A stretch of 64,000 nucleotides of DNA from Amycolatopsis sp. CA-128772. Its GTDB lineage: Bacteria > Actinomycetota > Actinomycetes > Mycobacteriales > Pseudonocardiaceae. The stretch's first letter is position 1. The number at the start of each line of letters is the position of its first letter. The stretch spans positions 62,001-126,000 of the forward strand of contig NZ_PPHG01000086.1 of the NCBI RefSeq assembly GCF_002904295.1, in the 5' to 3' direction. The notes under the pieces are model-generated. The model did not search any database. It had not been told where the DNA came from and saw only the letters and a list, made by a program, of their open reading frames with translations. The position numbers and the translations under genes are program-made. This document shows positions 51,465-64,000 of the stretch, piece by piece.

Positions 51465-52637
51465 CTAGGACTTCGGGATCCGGAGCCAGTCCTGCGCCAC
51501 CAGTTCCCACTTGTTGGCGCCGGTGGCGAGCTTGATCGGCCAGCCCGCGGTGTTGTCGTGGTGGGCCTGCCCCGGGCCGAACACGTACGGCGTGCCGACC
51601 ATCGGGTCGCTGATCGGCTTCATCTCGCGCAGCGCCTTGGCCACCGTCTCGCGCGTGATGTCGCCCTTCATCCCGCGCAGGACGGCGAGGAAGTACTTCG
51701 CCGCCAGGTAGCCGCCCTGGCTGAACGACGTCAGCGGGATCTTGTGCTGCGTCATCAGGTCCCGCCACTCCTTGTTGGCCGGGGCGGCGGCGTCGGTGAA
51801 GGGGTAGAACTCGGCCGGCACGTACACGCCGGCGCCCGCGTTCGAGATGGCCTTGGCGTAGTTCTCGCTGTAGACGCTGGTCAGCAGCAGCCACGTGACG
51901 TCGGTCCAGCCCTGCGCCTGCGCGGCCTTGAGCTGGCCGATCGAGTCCGGCTCCACCGGGTTGACGGTGATCGCCTGGCAGCCCGCCGCGCGCGCCTTGA
52001 CGATGTAGGGCGTGTAGTCGGACCCGCCGTACGGGACGGTCGAGTCGACGTACTTCAGCTGCTTGCCGGTGATCTTCGTCCACTCGGCGATGGCCGCCTG
52101 GTACGCCGGCAGCGTGTTGCCGGCGATCTCCAGCAGGGCACAGATGTTGTCCTGCTTCAGCACTTCGGAGCCGTAGAGCAGGGTCAGCGTCATGTCGTGG
52201 AACGGGCCGACGTTGACCGGCGCGATGTTCGGGCTCGAGAAGCACGCCGGGTCGACGCCGATGCCCGGCATCGACAGGATCTTCTGCTGCTCGTAGTACT
52301 TCTCGTTGATCTCGCACTCGATCAGGCTCGACGACCCGACGAGCGCGACGGCCTGGTCGCCGCCGACCACCTCGCGGGCGGCGGCCGCGGCCGCCGCCGG
52401 GTCGCCCTTGTCGTCGATCGCCTTGTACTCGATCTTGCGGCCGTTGACGCCGCCGGCCGCGTTGGCCGCGTCGAACACGGCCTTCGCCGCCTGGGACGCC
52501 TCCGGGAAGGTGGCCGCACCGGAGAGGGCGTTGACCGAGCCGACGACGATCGGGCCGTTCGCGCCGGCGTCGGAACCGGCGCAGCCCGCGGTGGCCAGCA
52601 GGGCGGCGACCGCGAGGGTGGGCAGGGCCTTTCTCAT
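51465..52637 (-). CDS. Branched-chain-type ABC substrate-binding lipoprotein
   Basis: A 390-residue periplasmic-binding-like (type I, LivJ) protein. The signal peptide ends in a lipobox, ATAGC, with Cys19 lipidated. The mature sequence runs 'PIVVGSVNALSGAATFPEAS', 'AANAAGGVNGRKIEYKAIDD', 'TVPYGGSDYTPYIVKARAAG' and 'SFSQGGYLAAKYFLAVLRGM'. The ATG overlaps the upstream NTF2-like gene by 4 bp. Proteins of this fold often bind aromatic acids in catabolic clusters, so 4-hydroxyphenylacetate or an aryl amine is a fair guess for its ligand. Confidence 0.9.
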   Translation of the reverse strand: MRKALPTLAVAALLATAGCAGSDAGANGPIVVGSVNALSGAATFPEASQAAKAVFDAANAAGGVNGRKIEYKAIDDKGDPAAAAAAAREVVGGDQAVALVGSSSLIECEINEKYYEQQKILSMPGIGVDPACFSSPNIAPVNVGPFHDMTLTLLYGSEVLKQDNICALLEIAGNTLPAYQAAIAEWTKITGKQLKYVDSTVPYGGSDYTPYIVKARAAGCQAITVNPVEPDSIGQLKAAQAQGWTDVTWLLLTSVYSENYAKAISNAGAGVYVPAEFYPFTDAAAPANKEWRDLMTQHKIPLTSFSQGGYLAAKYFLAVLRGMKGDITRETVAKALREMKPISDPMVGTPYVFGPGQAHHDNTAGWPIKLATGANKWELVAQDWLRIPKS

Positions 52638-53047
52638 TGCTGCTCCCGGGTTGCGGCCACGACGGGCGCGGAGTCGACGATCTGCTCGAAGGAGGCGACC
52701 TCGGCGCCCTCGAAGCGCCACACGTGCGCGACGCGGGCGGTGAAGGACCGGCCGGTGCCGCGGTGGGTGCCGGTGTAGGTGCCGACGCCGATCACCGCGG
52801 TCCCGGCGTCGAACAGGTCGCCGAGGGTGAAGCGGTAGCCGTCCCAGTCGCGGCCGATGGCCGCGAAGACGTGCTCGCGGACCTCGTCGGGACCGGTGTA
52901 CGTGCCGGCGTAGGGGAACCCGGCCGCCTCCGTCCACGTCGTCTTCGGGCCGAGCGGGGCGAGCATGCCGGGCAGGTCGCCCCGGTCGCTGGCGGCGTAG
53001 TGGGCGCGGATGACGTCCAGATTGGACACCTTGGGCACGGGGGACAC
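52634..53047 (-). CDS. NTF2-like (SnoaL-type) small protein
   Basis: A 137-residue alpha+beta barrel: 'NLDVIRAHYAASDRGDLPGM', 'WTEAAGFPYAGTYTGPDEVR', FTARVAHVWRFEGAEVASF. The pattern is that of SnoaL/ketosteroid-isomerase-like proteins, which may be enzymes or small-molecule binders. The start is GTG at 53047, chosen because AAGGAG lies 7 bases upstream. It is 12 bp after moaF B and overlaps the binding-protein gene. The active-site residues cannot be assigned by eye. Confidence 0.82.
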   Translation of the reverse strand: MSPVPKVSNLDVIRAHYAASDRGDLPGMLAPLGPKTTWTEAAGFPYAGTYTGPDEVREHVFAAIGRDWDGYRFTLGDLFDAGTAVIGVGTYTGTHRGTGRSFTARVAHVWRFEGAEVASFEQIVDSAPVVAATREQQ

Positions 53048-53059
53048 GGTGCGGCTCCT

Positions 53060-53827
53060 TCAGACGGGCTGGGCGTCGGGGTAGGCCACCGCGCCCAGCG
53101 GGTAGATGTGCCCGCCGGCGCGGGAGTGCTCGGATCGGCCGTCGCCGGTCAGGCCGAGGAACACGCCGGTGGTGCGCAGCGCGTAGCCGAGGTCGTGCAG
53201 CCAGACGCTCGCCACGGCGATGCGGAACTCGCGGAAGCAGAACAGGTAGAGCCCGTCGGCGAACTTCCACACCGTCGACAGGTCCGTGTCGCCGTGCCCG
53301 CGCTGCACGCCTTCCAGGCATTGCCAGGCGTAGCGCTGCGAGGAGACGTAGACGTGCTCGTAAAGGTGGTCGGGGCTGTAGCGGTAGAGGTTCCGCTTGC
53401 CGATCAGGTCGCGCGACGGCCCGGGCACCGCGCCGGACGGCGTACCCCCGCCGGTGACGCCCGCCCGGAAGTCCTGCGAGACGCGGGGGACGCCCTCGAC
53501 GTCCGCGGCGCCGATCACCGAGCGGACAGCGAGCGCGCGGTGGGTGGCCGTCGAGAACACGACGGTCAGCGCCTCGCCGTCGACGCTGGTCAGCGGCAGG
53601 TTCACGAAGAAGACGTCGTCGCGCACGGCGACGGCGTCGTACGGGTCTGCCACGCCGTTGCACAGGACGTGCTCGGCGTCGGTGAAGCTCAGGGCGAGGG
53701 TCTCGCCGTCGTCGAGGGTGATCGTGACGTCCCGGCCGGTGAGGTCGGCGTTCGGCAGCCGGTAGGTGGCGATGCCGGCGGCGAACTCGTCGTACGTGCG
53801 CCAGTCGTCGGAGGGGGCTTCGGGCAT
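53060..53827 (-). CDS. MoaF-family protein B
   Basis: A 255-residue MoaF paralogue of the protein at 43879: 'LTGRDVTITLDDGETLALSF', 'DHLYEHVYVSSQRYAWQCLE' and 'GHGDTDLSTVWKFADGLYLF' align with the same regions there (YEHVY-x-S-x-x-Y-x-WQCL is shared). It is the first gene of the importer operon, downstream of the FeaR-like regulator. Having two MoaF proteins in one catabolic region suggests they bind different metabolites. No catalytic residues are evident. Confidence 0.85.
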   Translation of the reverse strand: MPEAPSDDWRTYDEFAAGIATYRLPNADLTGRDVTITLDDGETLALSFTDAEHVLCNGVADPYDAVAVRDDVFFVNLPLTSVDGEALTVVFSTATHRALAVRSVIGAADVEGVPRVSQDFRAGVTGGGTPSGAVPGPSRDLIGKRNLYRYSPDHLYEHVYVSSQRYAWQCLEGVQRGHGDTDLSTVWKFADGLYLFCFREFRIAVASVWLHDLGYALRTTGVFLGLTGDGRSEHSRAGGHIYPLGAVAYPDAQPV

Positions 53828-53884
53828 GGCCTCATCGTCGGGTGGCCCGGCCCGGCGGGCGAGCGGTCACGCGCTGGCGGGCAA

Positions 53885-54829
53885 CTACCGGACGCTGACG
53901 GTCAACTCCCGGCGCACCTCGCTCGGCGCGCGCCCGAAGGCGCTCTTGAACACCCGGCTGAAGTGCGCGGCGTCGACGAACCCCCAGCGTGCGGCGATGG
54001 CCGCGACCGGGCGGCCGGCGTGCACCGGGTCGAGCAGGTCGCGGCGGCAGTGTTCGAGCCGCCGGGTGCGGATCCAGCCGGAGACGGTGGTGCCCTGCTC
54101 CTGGAACAGCCCGTGCAGGTGCCGGGTGGAGATGAAGTGCTCGGCCGCGATCCGCGCCGGGTTCAGGTCCGCGCAGTGCAGGTTGGCGTCGATGTGGGCG
54201 CGGATCCGGCGCATCAGCTCGTGGTGCGGGTCGGCGTTCGCGCGCGCGAGGTCCAGCTCGGTGGCCACCAGCGTGGACAGCAGGTCGACGGCGCTGTGCG
54301 CCAGCCGCGCGCCGGCCGGGCCCGCCAGCTGCTCGAGGTTGCCGCCGAGCTGGGCGAGGAACGGCACGACGACGTTGCCGACCCCCTCCTTGCCCGACAT
54401 CTTCACCGCGGTCAGCCGCCCGACGAGCTCGGCGGGCAGGTCGATCAGCCGCTGCGGGAACATCACGACGAGGGTCCGGAAGTCCTCTTCGAACACGAGC
54501 GAATACGGCCGGTGCGTGTCGTAGAGGGCGACGTCGCCGGGGCGCAGCACGGCCTGGCGGTCGTCCTGCACCAGCAGGCCGGTGCCGGCCAGGATCAGGC
54601 TCAGCTTGTAGTAGCGGCGCTCGCCGCGCGCGATCAGCTCTCGCGTGCGCTCGACGACGTGGGGCGAGGCGGTGACCTCGGCAACCTGCACGTCGTCGGC
54701 CACCGACGAGCGGATCCGGCCGCGGAAGCCGTCACCGCCCGCGGTCACGTGCAGGGGCACGAAGGACTGCGAAACGGCGGTGCGGAACTCGGTGAAGTCA
54801 CGGGCGATGAGGGTCGTCGGGGCAGGCAC
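53885..54829 (-). CDS. AraC-family regulator (FeaR-like)
   Basis: A 314-residue regulator: an N-terminal AraC-binding-like cupin domain (residues 1-190; 'RYYKLSLILAGTGLLVQDDR', LRPGDVALYDTHRPYSL) and a C-terminal double helix-turn-helix ('ARIAAEHFISTRHLHGLFQE', 'WGFVDAAHFSRVFKSAFGRA' then PSEVRREL). This domain pair is that of FeaR, the activator of tyramine and phenylethylamine oxidation. The start is GTG at 54829 after a GAGG. It is 57 bp upstream of the moaF B operon on the same strand. It probably activates the amine-oxidase and transport genes. Confidence 0.88.
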   Translation of the reverse strand: MPAPTTLIARDFTEFRTAVSQSFVPLHVTAGGDGFRGRIRSSVADDVQVAEVTASPHVVERTRELIARGERRYYKLSLILAGTGLLVQDDRQAVLRPGDVALYDTHRPYSLVFEEDFRTLVVMFPQRLIDLPAELVGRLTAVKMSGKEGVGNVVVPFLAQLGGNLEQLAGPAGARLAHSAVDLLSTLVATELDLARANADPHHELMRRIRAHIDANLHCADLNPARIAAEHFISTRHLHGLFQEQGTTVSGWIRTRRLEHCRRDLLDPVHAGRPVAAIAARWGFVDAAHFSRVFKSAFGRAPSEVRRELTVSVR

Positions 54830-54862
54830 GGGGTCACCTCGCAGCGTCGGGAGGGTGCGGCG

Positions 54863-54872
54863 TCGTATACGA
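54863..54872. promoter_or_regulatory. Perfect TCGTATACGA palindrome upstream of the AraC gene
   Basis: TCGTATACGA is a perfect 10-bp palindrome of the TNGTATACNA form bound by many FCD-type GntR regulators. A second CGATACGAT block follows at 54877-54885. It lies 34 bases before the AraC start. The GntR protein at 37000 is the nearest candidate binder. Confidence 0.5.
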
Positions 54873-54942
54873 TAAGCGATACGATCTTCGGCGACAATGC
54901 TCACCGGCGTGTGAACCCCGGGGCGTCCGGGCATCCCGCGGC

Positions 54943-55914
54943 ATGACGAGAACCCGCGTCTACCGCGACGGCGTGCTGCACGAAGAAGACTTCCCGCTCG
55001 CGGACGTCTCCGGCTTCCTCGCCGAGCCCGGCACGGCCGTGTGGGTCGACCTCTGCGAGCCGTCGGAGGCGGACCTGGCCGAGCTGGCCGGCGAGCTGGG
55101 CCTGCACCGGCTGGCCGTGGAGGACGCCGCCGGAGAGAGCCAGCGGCCCAAGCTCGACCGCTACGCCGGGCACGCGTTCCTGACCGCCTACGCGGTGCGG
55201 TTCGACGCGGCCGCCGGCGACCTCGCGACCGCCGAGCTGGCGGCGTTCCTCACGCGGCAGGCGCTGGTCACGGTCCGCAAGGACGACGGGTTCGACATCG
55301 AGGCGGTGGTCCGCCGCTGGGACGAGAACGCCGAGCTGGCGAAGTCCGGGGTGCCGTTCCTGGTGCACGGCCTGCTGGACTTCGTCGTCGACGGCCAGTA
55401 CGAGGCCGTGCAGGCGCTGGACGAGGAGGTCGAGTCCCTGGAGGACCTCGTGTTCGACGACCGCCCGGACCAGTCGCTGCTGCAGCACCGCTCGTTCCGC
55501 CTGCGCAAGAGCCTGACCCGGCTGCGCAAGGTGGTGCTGCCGATGCGCGAGGTGATCAGTTCCCTGATGCGCCCGGACCTGCGCCTGGCCGACGAGCTGA
55601 CCCGTCCGTACTTCGAGGACGTCCACGACCACGCCCGCCAGGCGGCCGAGCAGACCGAGTCCCTGCGCGAGCTGGTGACCACGATCCGCGAGACCCAGCT
55701 GAACCTGCAGGGCAACCGCCTGAACCTGGTGATGAAGAAGGTGACCGGCTGGGCGGCGGTGATCGCGGTCCCGACGGCGGTGACGGGCTTCTACGGCCAG
55801 AACGTGCCGTATCCGGGAAACGGCACCCCGGCCGGCTTCTGGACGTCGACGGCCGTGGTGCTGGTGCTGTCGCTGGGGTTGTACGCGTTGTTCAAGAAGA
55901 AGGACTGGCTCTGA
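54943..55914 (+). CDS. corA: CorA-family Mg2+/divalent-cation transporter
   Basis: A 323-residue protein with a large cytoplasmic N-domain (WVDLCEPSEADLAELAGELG, RPKLDRYAGHAFLTAYAV), a long coiled helix ('RLRKSLTRLRKVVLPMREVI'), and two C-terminal helices with FYGQNVPYPG between them. The usual pore motif is GMN; here it reads GQN, a conservative-looking change in the selectivity filter. It ends in a basic tail (LFKKKDWL) as CorA does. It is probably monocistronic, and its product forms a pentameric membrane channel. Confidence 0.9.
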   Translation: MTRTRVYRDGVLHEEDFPLADVSGFLAEPGTAVWVDLCEPSEADLAELAGELGLHRLAVEDAAGESQRPKLDRYAGHAFLTAYAVRFDAAAGDLATAELAAFLTRQALVTVRKDDGFDIEAVVRRWDENAELAKSGVPFLVHGLLDFVVDGQYEAVQALDEEVESLEDLVFDDRPDQSLLQHRSFRLRKSLTRLRKVVLPMREVISSLMRPDLRLADELTRPYFEDVHDHARQAAEQTESLRELVTTIRETQLNLQGNRLNLVMKKVTGWAAVIAVPTAVTGFYGQNVPYPGNGTPAGFWTSTAVVLVLSLGLYALFKKKDWL

Positions 55915-56290
55915 GCCTGCCTTCCACGGTGGACCGTGCGACACGCGCGGGCGCCGGCGGGAATATCGGGCGGTTCCGGGCCGCGAGGCTCCACAGTGGA
56001 ATGTCCACACCGGACGCCCGGACGCGGGCGCGACGGAACCCCGCGACGTCGGCGGGAGCGCATCGGCGGTACCCGTGCCGCCATTCAGCCGAACGGGTCA
56101 GCAGGCTCGGATGGCCTGGCAGGAAAGGAAAGGCTTCGAGGGCCGCCTCGGGGAGCACGCGCGGGCAACGGGCGCGGCTGGTTGCTCAACCGTTGCCGTC
56201 CAGTTTAGTGCAGCTGCACTATGCTGAGCCATCCGGTGTGCAGAACGCCGGCCGGCGGTCCGCGCCGGCAAGTGGAGAAACGGGTGGCGG
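55915..56290. other. 376-bp intergenic region before the poly-HAMP kinase
   Basis: I see no convincing gene: the open frames on both strands are Arg/Gly/Pro-rich with no ribosome site or recognisable sequence. Its clearest content is the 16-bp palindrome at 56206-56221, which probably lies in the promoter region of the kinase gene. No clear -35/-10 pair was found. Confidence 0.6.
56206..56221. promoter_or_regulatory. Perfect 16-bp palindrome, candidate operator of the kinase operon
   Basis: TAGTGCAGCTGCACTA reads identically on both strands. It lies 69 bases before the kinase ATG, with TTGCTC and TTGCCG as weak -35 candidates just upstream. The length and spacing fit a dimeric winged-helix or TetR-type repressor. 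Confidence 0.6.
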
Positions 56291-60849
<4,559 letters not shown>

Positions 60850-60853
<4 letters not shown>

Positions 60854-63246
60854 TCGAGAACGATCGGCTGCCCGCCGAGGACCACGTCGTGCCCGTCCTG
60901 CCCCCGCCCGCCGAGGTGTCGGCGAACCTGGCCCGGCTCGCGGACACCGTCGCGCGGCTGCGCGGCGAGGTCGACCACGCCCACGCCGTCGCCGACGGCC
61001 GCGCGCTGATCGAGCTGGCCAAGGGCGTGCTGATGGAACGCCTGCACTGCACGCCGCCGGACGCGGCGAAGCAGCTGGAGACGCTGGCCGAGCGCTCCGG
61101 GGTGACGCCACTGGAGTTCGCCGCGGACGTCGTCGGCGAGGCGGCCGAGGACCGCATCAGCGAGGTGACGCAGGAGTTCCTGGCCCGCGCCGAAGGCGAA
61201 GACTCGGTCGCGGTGCGGCTGCGCACCGCCGAGAGCGGCGTGCTCGCGGCGGGGGACACCCAGCGCGTCGCGGAGTCCATCCTGGAGCACGCGCTGCGGC
61301 CGCTCGGCGCGACCGCGGTCGCGGTGTGGCTCGCCGGGCCCGACGGGTCGCTGACCCTGGCCGGGTCGGCGGGTTTCTCGGCCGAAGAGGCGGCCCGCTG
61401 GCGGTACGTCCCGCCCGGGGTGGCCACGCCCGCCCGCAGCGCGCTGATCGAGCGGGACACCGTCTGGTTCCCGACCCTGGCGGGGGCCGGGCTGCCGTCG
61501 CTCGGGCAGCACACGCTCTCCGGCGGCGGCCGCGTCGCGGTGCCGACCGGGACCGGCGGGCGGATCATCGGCGTCGTCGAGATGTGCTGGCCGGAGCCGC
61601 TGCCCACGGAACCGGGGCGGCAGCGCCGTCAGCTGGAGGCGCTGGCCGAGCTGTGCGCGCACACCCTCGACACGTGGGACGGCGTGATCACGCCGGTCGC
61701 CGCCGACGGTTCCGGGGACTTCCTGGGCGAGCTGGTCGACTTCATCGACGGCCTGCACGACCCGGCCGTGCTGCTGTCGCCGTGCCTCGACGGCGGCGGT
61801 TTCCTGAGCGACTTCCGCATCCACCACGCCAACGTCCGGTTCGCCGACCCGGGCGGCCGGCCGCGCAGCCGGATCGTCGGCACCCGGCTGCTGGAGGCGT
61901 ACCCGCTCGCGGCCGAGGAGAGCGGCCTGCTGGACAAGATCCGGCGCGTCTACGCCACCGGGGAGCCGTTCCGGGCCGACAGCATGGCGATCACCACGCT
62001 GGTCGACCAGGTGCCGCTGACCGTGCTCACCGACGTCAGCGTCACCCGGTTCGCCGGGAACGTGCTGCTGATCCTGCGCATCCAGGACGACGCGGCCAAG
62101 CTGGCGGTGCTGCTGCAGCACGCCCAGCGGCTCGGCCGGATCGGCGGCTTCGAGGAGAACGTCGTCACCGGCGTGATCACCTGGAACACCGAGCTGTTCG
62201 CGCTGTACGGCCTGCCGCCGAGCGCCACGCCGTTGTCGCTGCACGACCTGGCCGCGAACGCGCACCCGGACGACGCGCCGGCGATCGGCCGGTTCCTGCG
62301 GGCGGTGCTGCACCACAAGCGCCCGTCGTCGACGGCGTTCCGGCTGCAGCGCTCCGACGGCGTCGCCCGGCACATCCGGGTGGTCGCCGAGCCGGTCGTC
62401 GACGTCCGCGGCGAGCTGGTCGCGGTCCGCGGCGCCTACCAGGACGTCTCGTCGCAGCACTGGACCGAGGTGGCGCTGGCGGCGACGCGGGACAGGCTGG
62501 CCGAGACCGAGCAGGAGGCGATGGAGCGCAACCGGCTGGCGCTGCAGCTGCAGCACGCGATCATGCCGCCGGCCAAGGGCCCGATCGACATGCCGGGCCT
62601 GCGCGCGGCGGTCCGCTACCGGCCGGCGGAGAAGGAACACCTGGTCGGCGGCGACTGGTACGACGCCGTCGCGCTGCCGACCGGCGAGGTCCTGCTGTGC
62701 GTCGGCGACGTGGCGGGCCACGGCATCGACGCGGCGACGGGCATGGTGAGCCTCCGCAACGCCCTGCGCGGCCTCGCGGCGACCGGCGCCGGCCCGGCCC
62801 AGCTGCTGACGTGGCTGAACCTGGTGGCCTACCACCTGACCGACCACGTCACGGCCACGGCGGTCGCGGCGGTGTACGACCCGGCCCGCCGCACGCTGCG
62901 CTGGGCGCGGGCGGGCCACCTGCCCCCGATCGTCCGCCACGGCGACGGAACGGCGACGACGTTGCCGCTGATCCGCGGTTCGCTGCTCGGCGCGGTCCGC
63001 GACGTCGTGTACGAGGAGGACGAGCTCCAGCTGGCCGAGGGCGACATCCTGCTGATCTACACCGACGGCCTGATCGAGCGCCGCGACCGCCCGGTCCAGG
63101 ATTCGGTGTCCCGCCTGGTCACCCTGGTCGACGGCCACGACGGGGGGCTGGAGCACCAGCTGGACACGCTGCTGACCTACAGCACGGCGGACACCGACGA
63201 CGACACCTGCGTGGTCGGGATCGAGGTCATCACCGTCAAGGGTTGA
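60850..63246 (+). CDS. ANTAR-GAF-PAS-PP2C (SpoIIE-type) phosphatase/sensor
   Basis: A 798-residue protein. Residues 50-105 look like an ANTAR RNA-binding module ('ALIELAKGVLMERLHCTPPD' then AAKQLETLAERSG). A GAF domain (115-270; 'RVAVPTGTGGRIIGVVEMCW') and two PAS-like domains (285-400; 415-535, 'GGFEENVVTGVITWNTELFA') follow. Residues 560-798 are a PP2C/SpoIIE phosphatase: AEKEHLVGGDWYDAVAL, CVGDVAGHGIDAATGMVSLR, DILLIYTDGLIERRD and DDDTCVVGIEV, giving the metal-binding Asp residues. The GTG overlaps the kinase stop by 4 bp. Such phosphatases usually dephosphorylate anti-anti-sigma factors; none is encoded nearby. Confidence 0.9.
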
Positions 63247-64000
63247 TGGCCAGCACGAGGAAGCCCGCCAGCAGGACCAGGTGCACGCCGCCCTGGAGGC
63301 GGGTCGCGCGGCCCGGGACCACCGTCAGGACGCTCACCACCACGGTCAGCGCCAGCAGCACGATCTGCGTAGAACCCAGGCCGAGCAGCAGCTGGCTCGG
63401 CAGCCACACCGACGCCAGGGCGATCGCCGGGATCGTCAGGCCGATGCTCGCGATCGCCGAGCCGTACGCGAGGTTGAGGCTGATCTGCATCCGGTCGCGC
63501 TGGGCCGCGCGGACCGCGGCCAGGGTCTCCGGCAGCAGGACCAGCAGGGCGATCACCACGCCGACGAACGACTGCGGGAACCCGGCGGCCCGCACCCCGG
63601 CTTCGATGGCCGGCGACTCCACCTTGGCCAGCCCGACCACCGCCACCAGCGCCACCAGCAGCAGGATGAGACTGCCCATGGCCGCGCGGCGGGTCGGCGG
63701 GTCGGCGTGGTCGTCCTCCTTGACCGCGCCGTCGGCGGCCACCGGGAGGAAGAAGTCGCGGTGGCGGACCGTCTGCGTCAGCACGAACGTCCCGTACAGC
63801 GCCAGCGACGCGATCGCCGCGAACGTCAGCTGCGTGGGGGAGAACGCCGGCCCGGGCGTGCTGGAGGTGAACGCCGGCAGCACCAGGCTCAGCGTGGCCA
63901 GCGTCGCCACCGTGGCCAGCGCGGCCCCGCTGCCTTCGGAGTTGAACAGCGTCGAGCCGTAGCGGCGGGCGCCGACGAGCAGCGAGATGCCGACGATGCC
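63236..64000 (-). CDS. chaA: ChaA-type Ca2+/H+ antiporter (5' end beyond window)
   Basis: The C-terminal 254 residues of a CaCA-superfamily exchanger: 'RRYGSTLFNSEGSGAALATV', several hydrophobic helices, then the second alpha repeat 'GVVIALLVLLPETLAAVRAA' with 'MQISLNLAYGSAIASIGLTI'. The conserved acidic residue in LLPE is present. The frame is open to the right edge, so the start and first repeat lie outside. Its stop overlaps the phosphatase 3' end by 11 bp. It likely exports Ca2+ or Na+/K+ in exchange for protons. Confidence 0.9.
   Translation of the reverse strand, partial: GIVGISLLVGARRYGSTLFNSEGSGAALATVATLATLSLVLPAFTSSTPGPAFSPTQLTFAAIASLALYGTFVLTQTVRHRDFFLPVAADGAVKEDDHADPPTRRAAMGSLILLLVALVAVVGLAKVESPAIEAGVRAAGFPQSFVGVVIALLVLLPETLAAVRAAQRDRMQISLNLAYGSAIASIGLTIPAIALASVWLPSQLLLGLGSTQIVLLALTVVVSVLTVVPGRATRLQGGVHLVLLAGFLVLAINP

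Noticed and set aside
55936..56208. Small open frame of 90 residues in the gap before the kinase.
   Set aside because: Composition is Arg/Gly/Pro-rich like random high-GC frames, with no ribosome site and no recognisable motif.

Overview
This 64 kb window is very GC-rich. It is packed with overlapping GTG/ATG-start operons and carries LacI, TetR, GntR and AraC regulators, TAT and lipoprotein signals, DivIVA- and DUF6292-like proteins and a SpoIIE-type phosphatase. This is the pattern of a soil actinomycete chromosome, most likely Pseudonocardiaceae (Amycolatopsis-like). The genus is an inference from gene content. I saw no tRNA, rRNA, insertion sequence, CRISPR array or prophage.

Layout. 1-3.8 kb: an XRE-NB-ARC-TPR STAND protein that runs off the left edge, then a divergent NmrA-family oxidoreductase / TetR pair. 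3.8-11.0 kb: a probable conflict (anti-phage) locus. A SEFIR-NPCBM protein is transcribed leftward from a near-consensus promoter followed by an inverted repeat. Divergent from it is a coupled operon for a TIR protein, a ParA/MinD-like ATPase with an unusual P-loop, a small winged-helix protein and a 1023-residue double ATPase (AAA/STAND-like module fused to a HerA/FtsK-like module). I do not recognise this exact combination as a named system; it is the best candidate here for something undescribed. 11.0-11.8 kb: an Asp23-family protein with a long acidic repeat.

12-25.2 kb: a glucuronoxylan-utilisation locus with a secreted SGNH esterase, a GH3 glycosidase, a LacI regulator, a three-gene sugar ABC importer, a TAT-exported GH115 alpha-glucuronidase, a second LacI regulator and a secreted GH10 xylanase. 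A polysaccharide deacetylase follows. 25.7-30 kb: lipid modification. A frameshifted acyl desaturase, a cold-shock protein and a methyltransferase/FAD-reductase pair (tmsB/tmsA type) that would make 10-methyl branched fatty acids from the desaturase's oleoyl product. 30-33.5 kb: a DivIVA-like coiled-coil protein, two divergent DUF6292-like paralogues around an inverted repeat, and an S9 peptidase.

33.5-54.9 kb: an aromatic-amine and 4-hydroxyphenylacetate catabolic region. Copper amine oxidase would convert tyramine-like amines to the aldehyde, aldehyde dehydrogenase would make the acid, and HpaD, HpaE and an FAH-RraA fusion would perform ring cleavage and later steps, with a DapA-like lyase alongside. 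A GntR regulator lies inside the operon and a FeaR-like AraC regulator at the far end. Two MoaF paralogues, two SDRs, a GMC oxidoreductase, an amidohydrolase and a branched-chain-type ABC importer (one subunit a permease-ATPase fusion) surround it. No 4-hydroxyphenylacetate 3-hydroxylase is present.

54.9-64 kb: a CorA transporter, then a 1520-residue poly-HAMP hybrid histidine kinase (seven 276-bp tandem repeats, with a perfect 16-bp palindrome upstream) translationally coupled to an ANTAR/GAF/PAS/PP2C phosphatase, and a ChaA-type Ca2+/H+ antiporter cut by the right edge.
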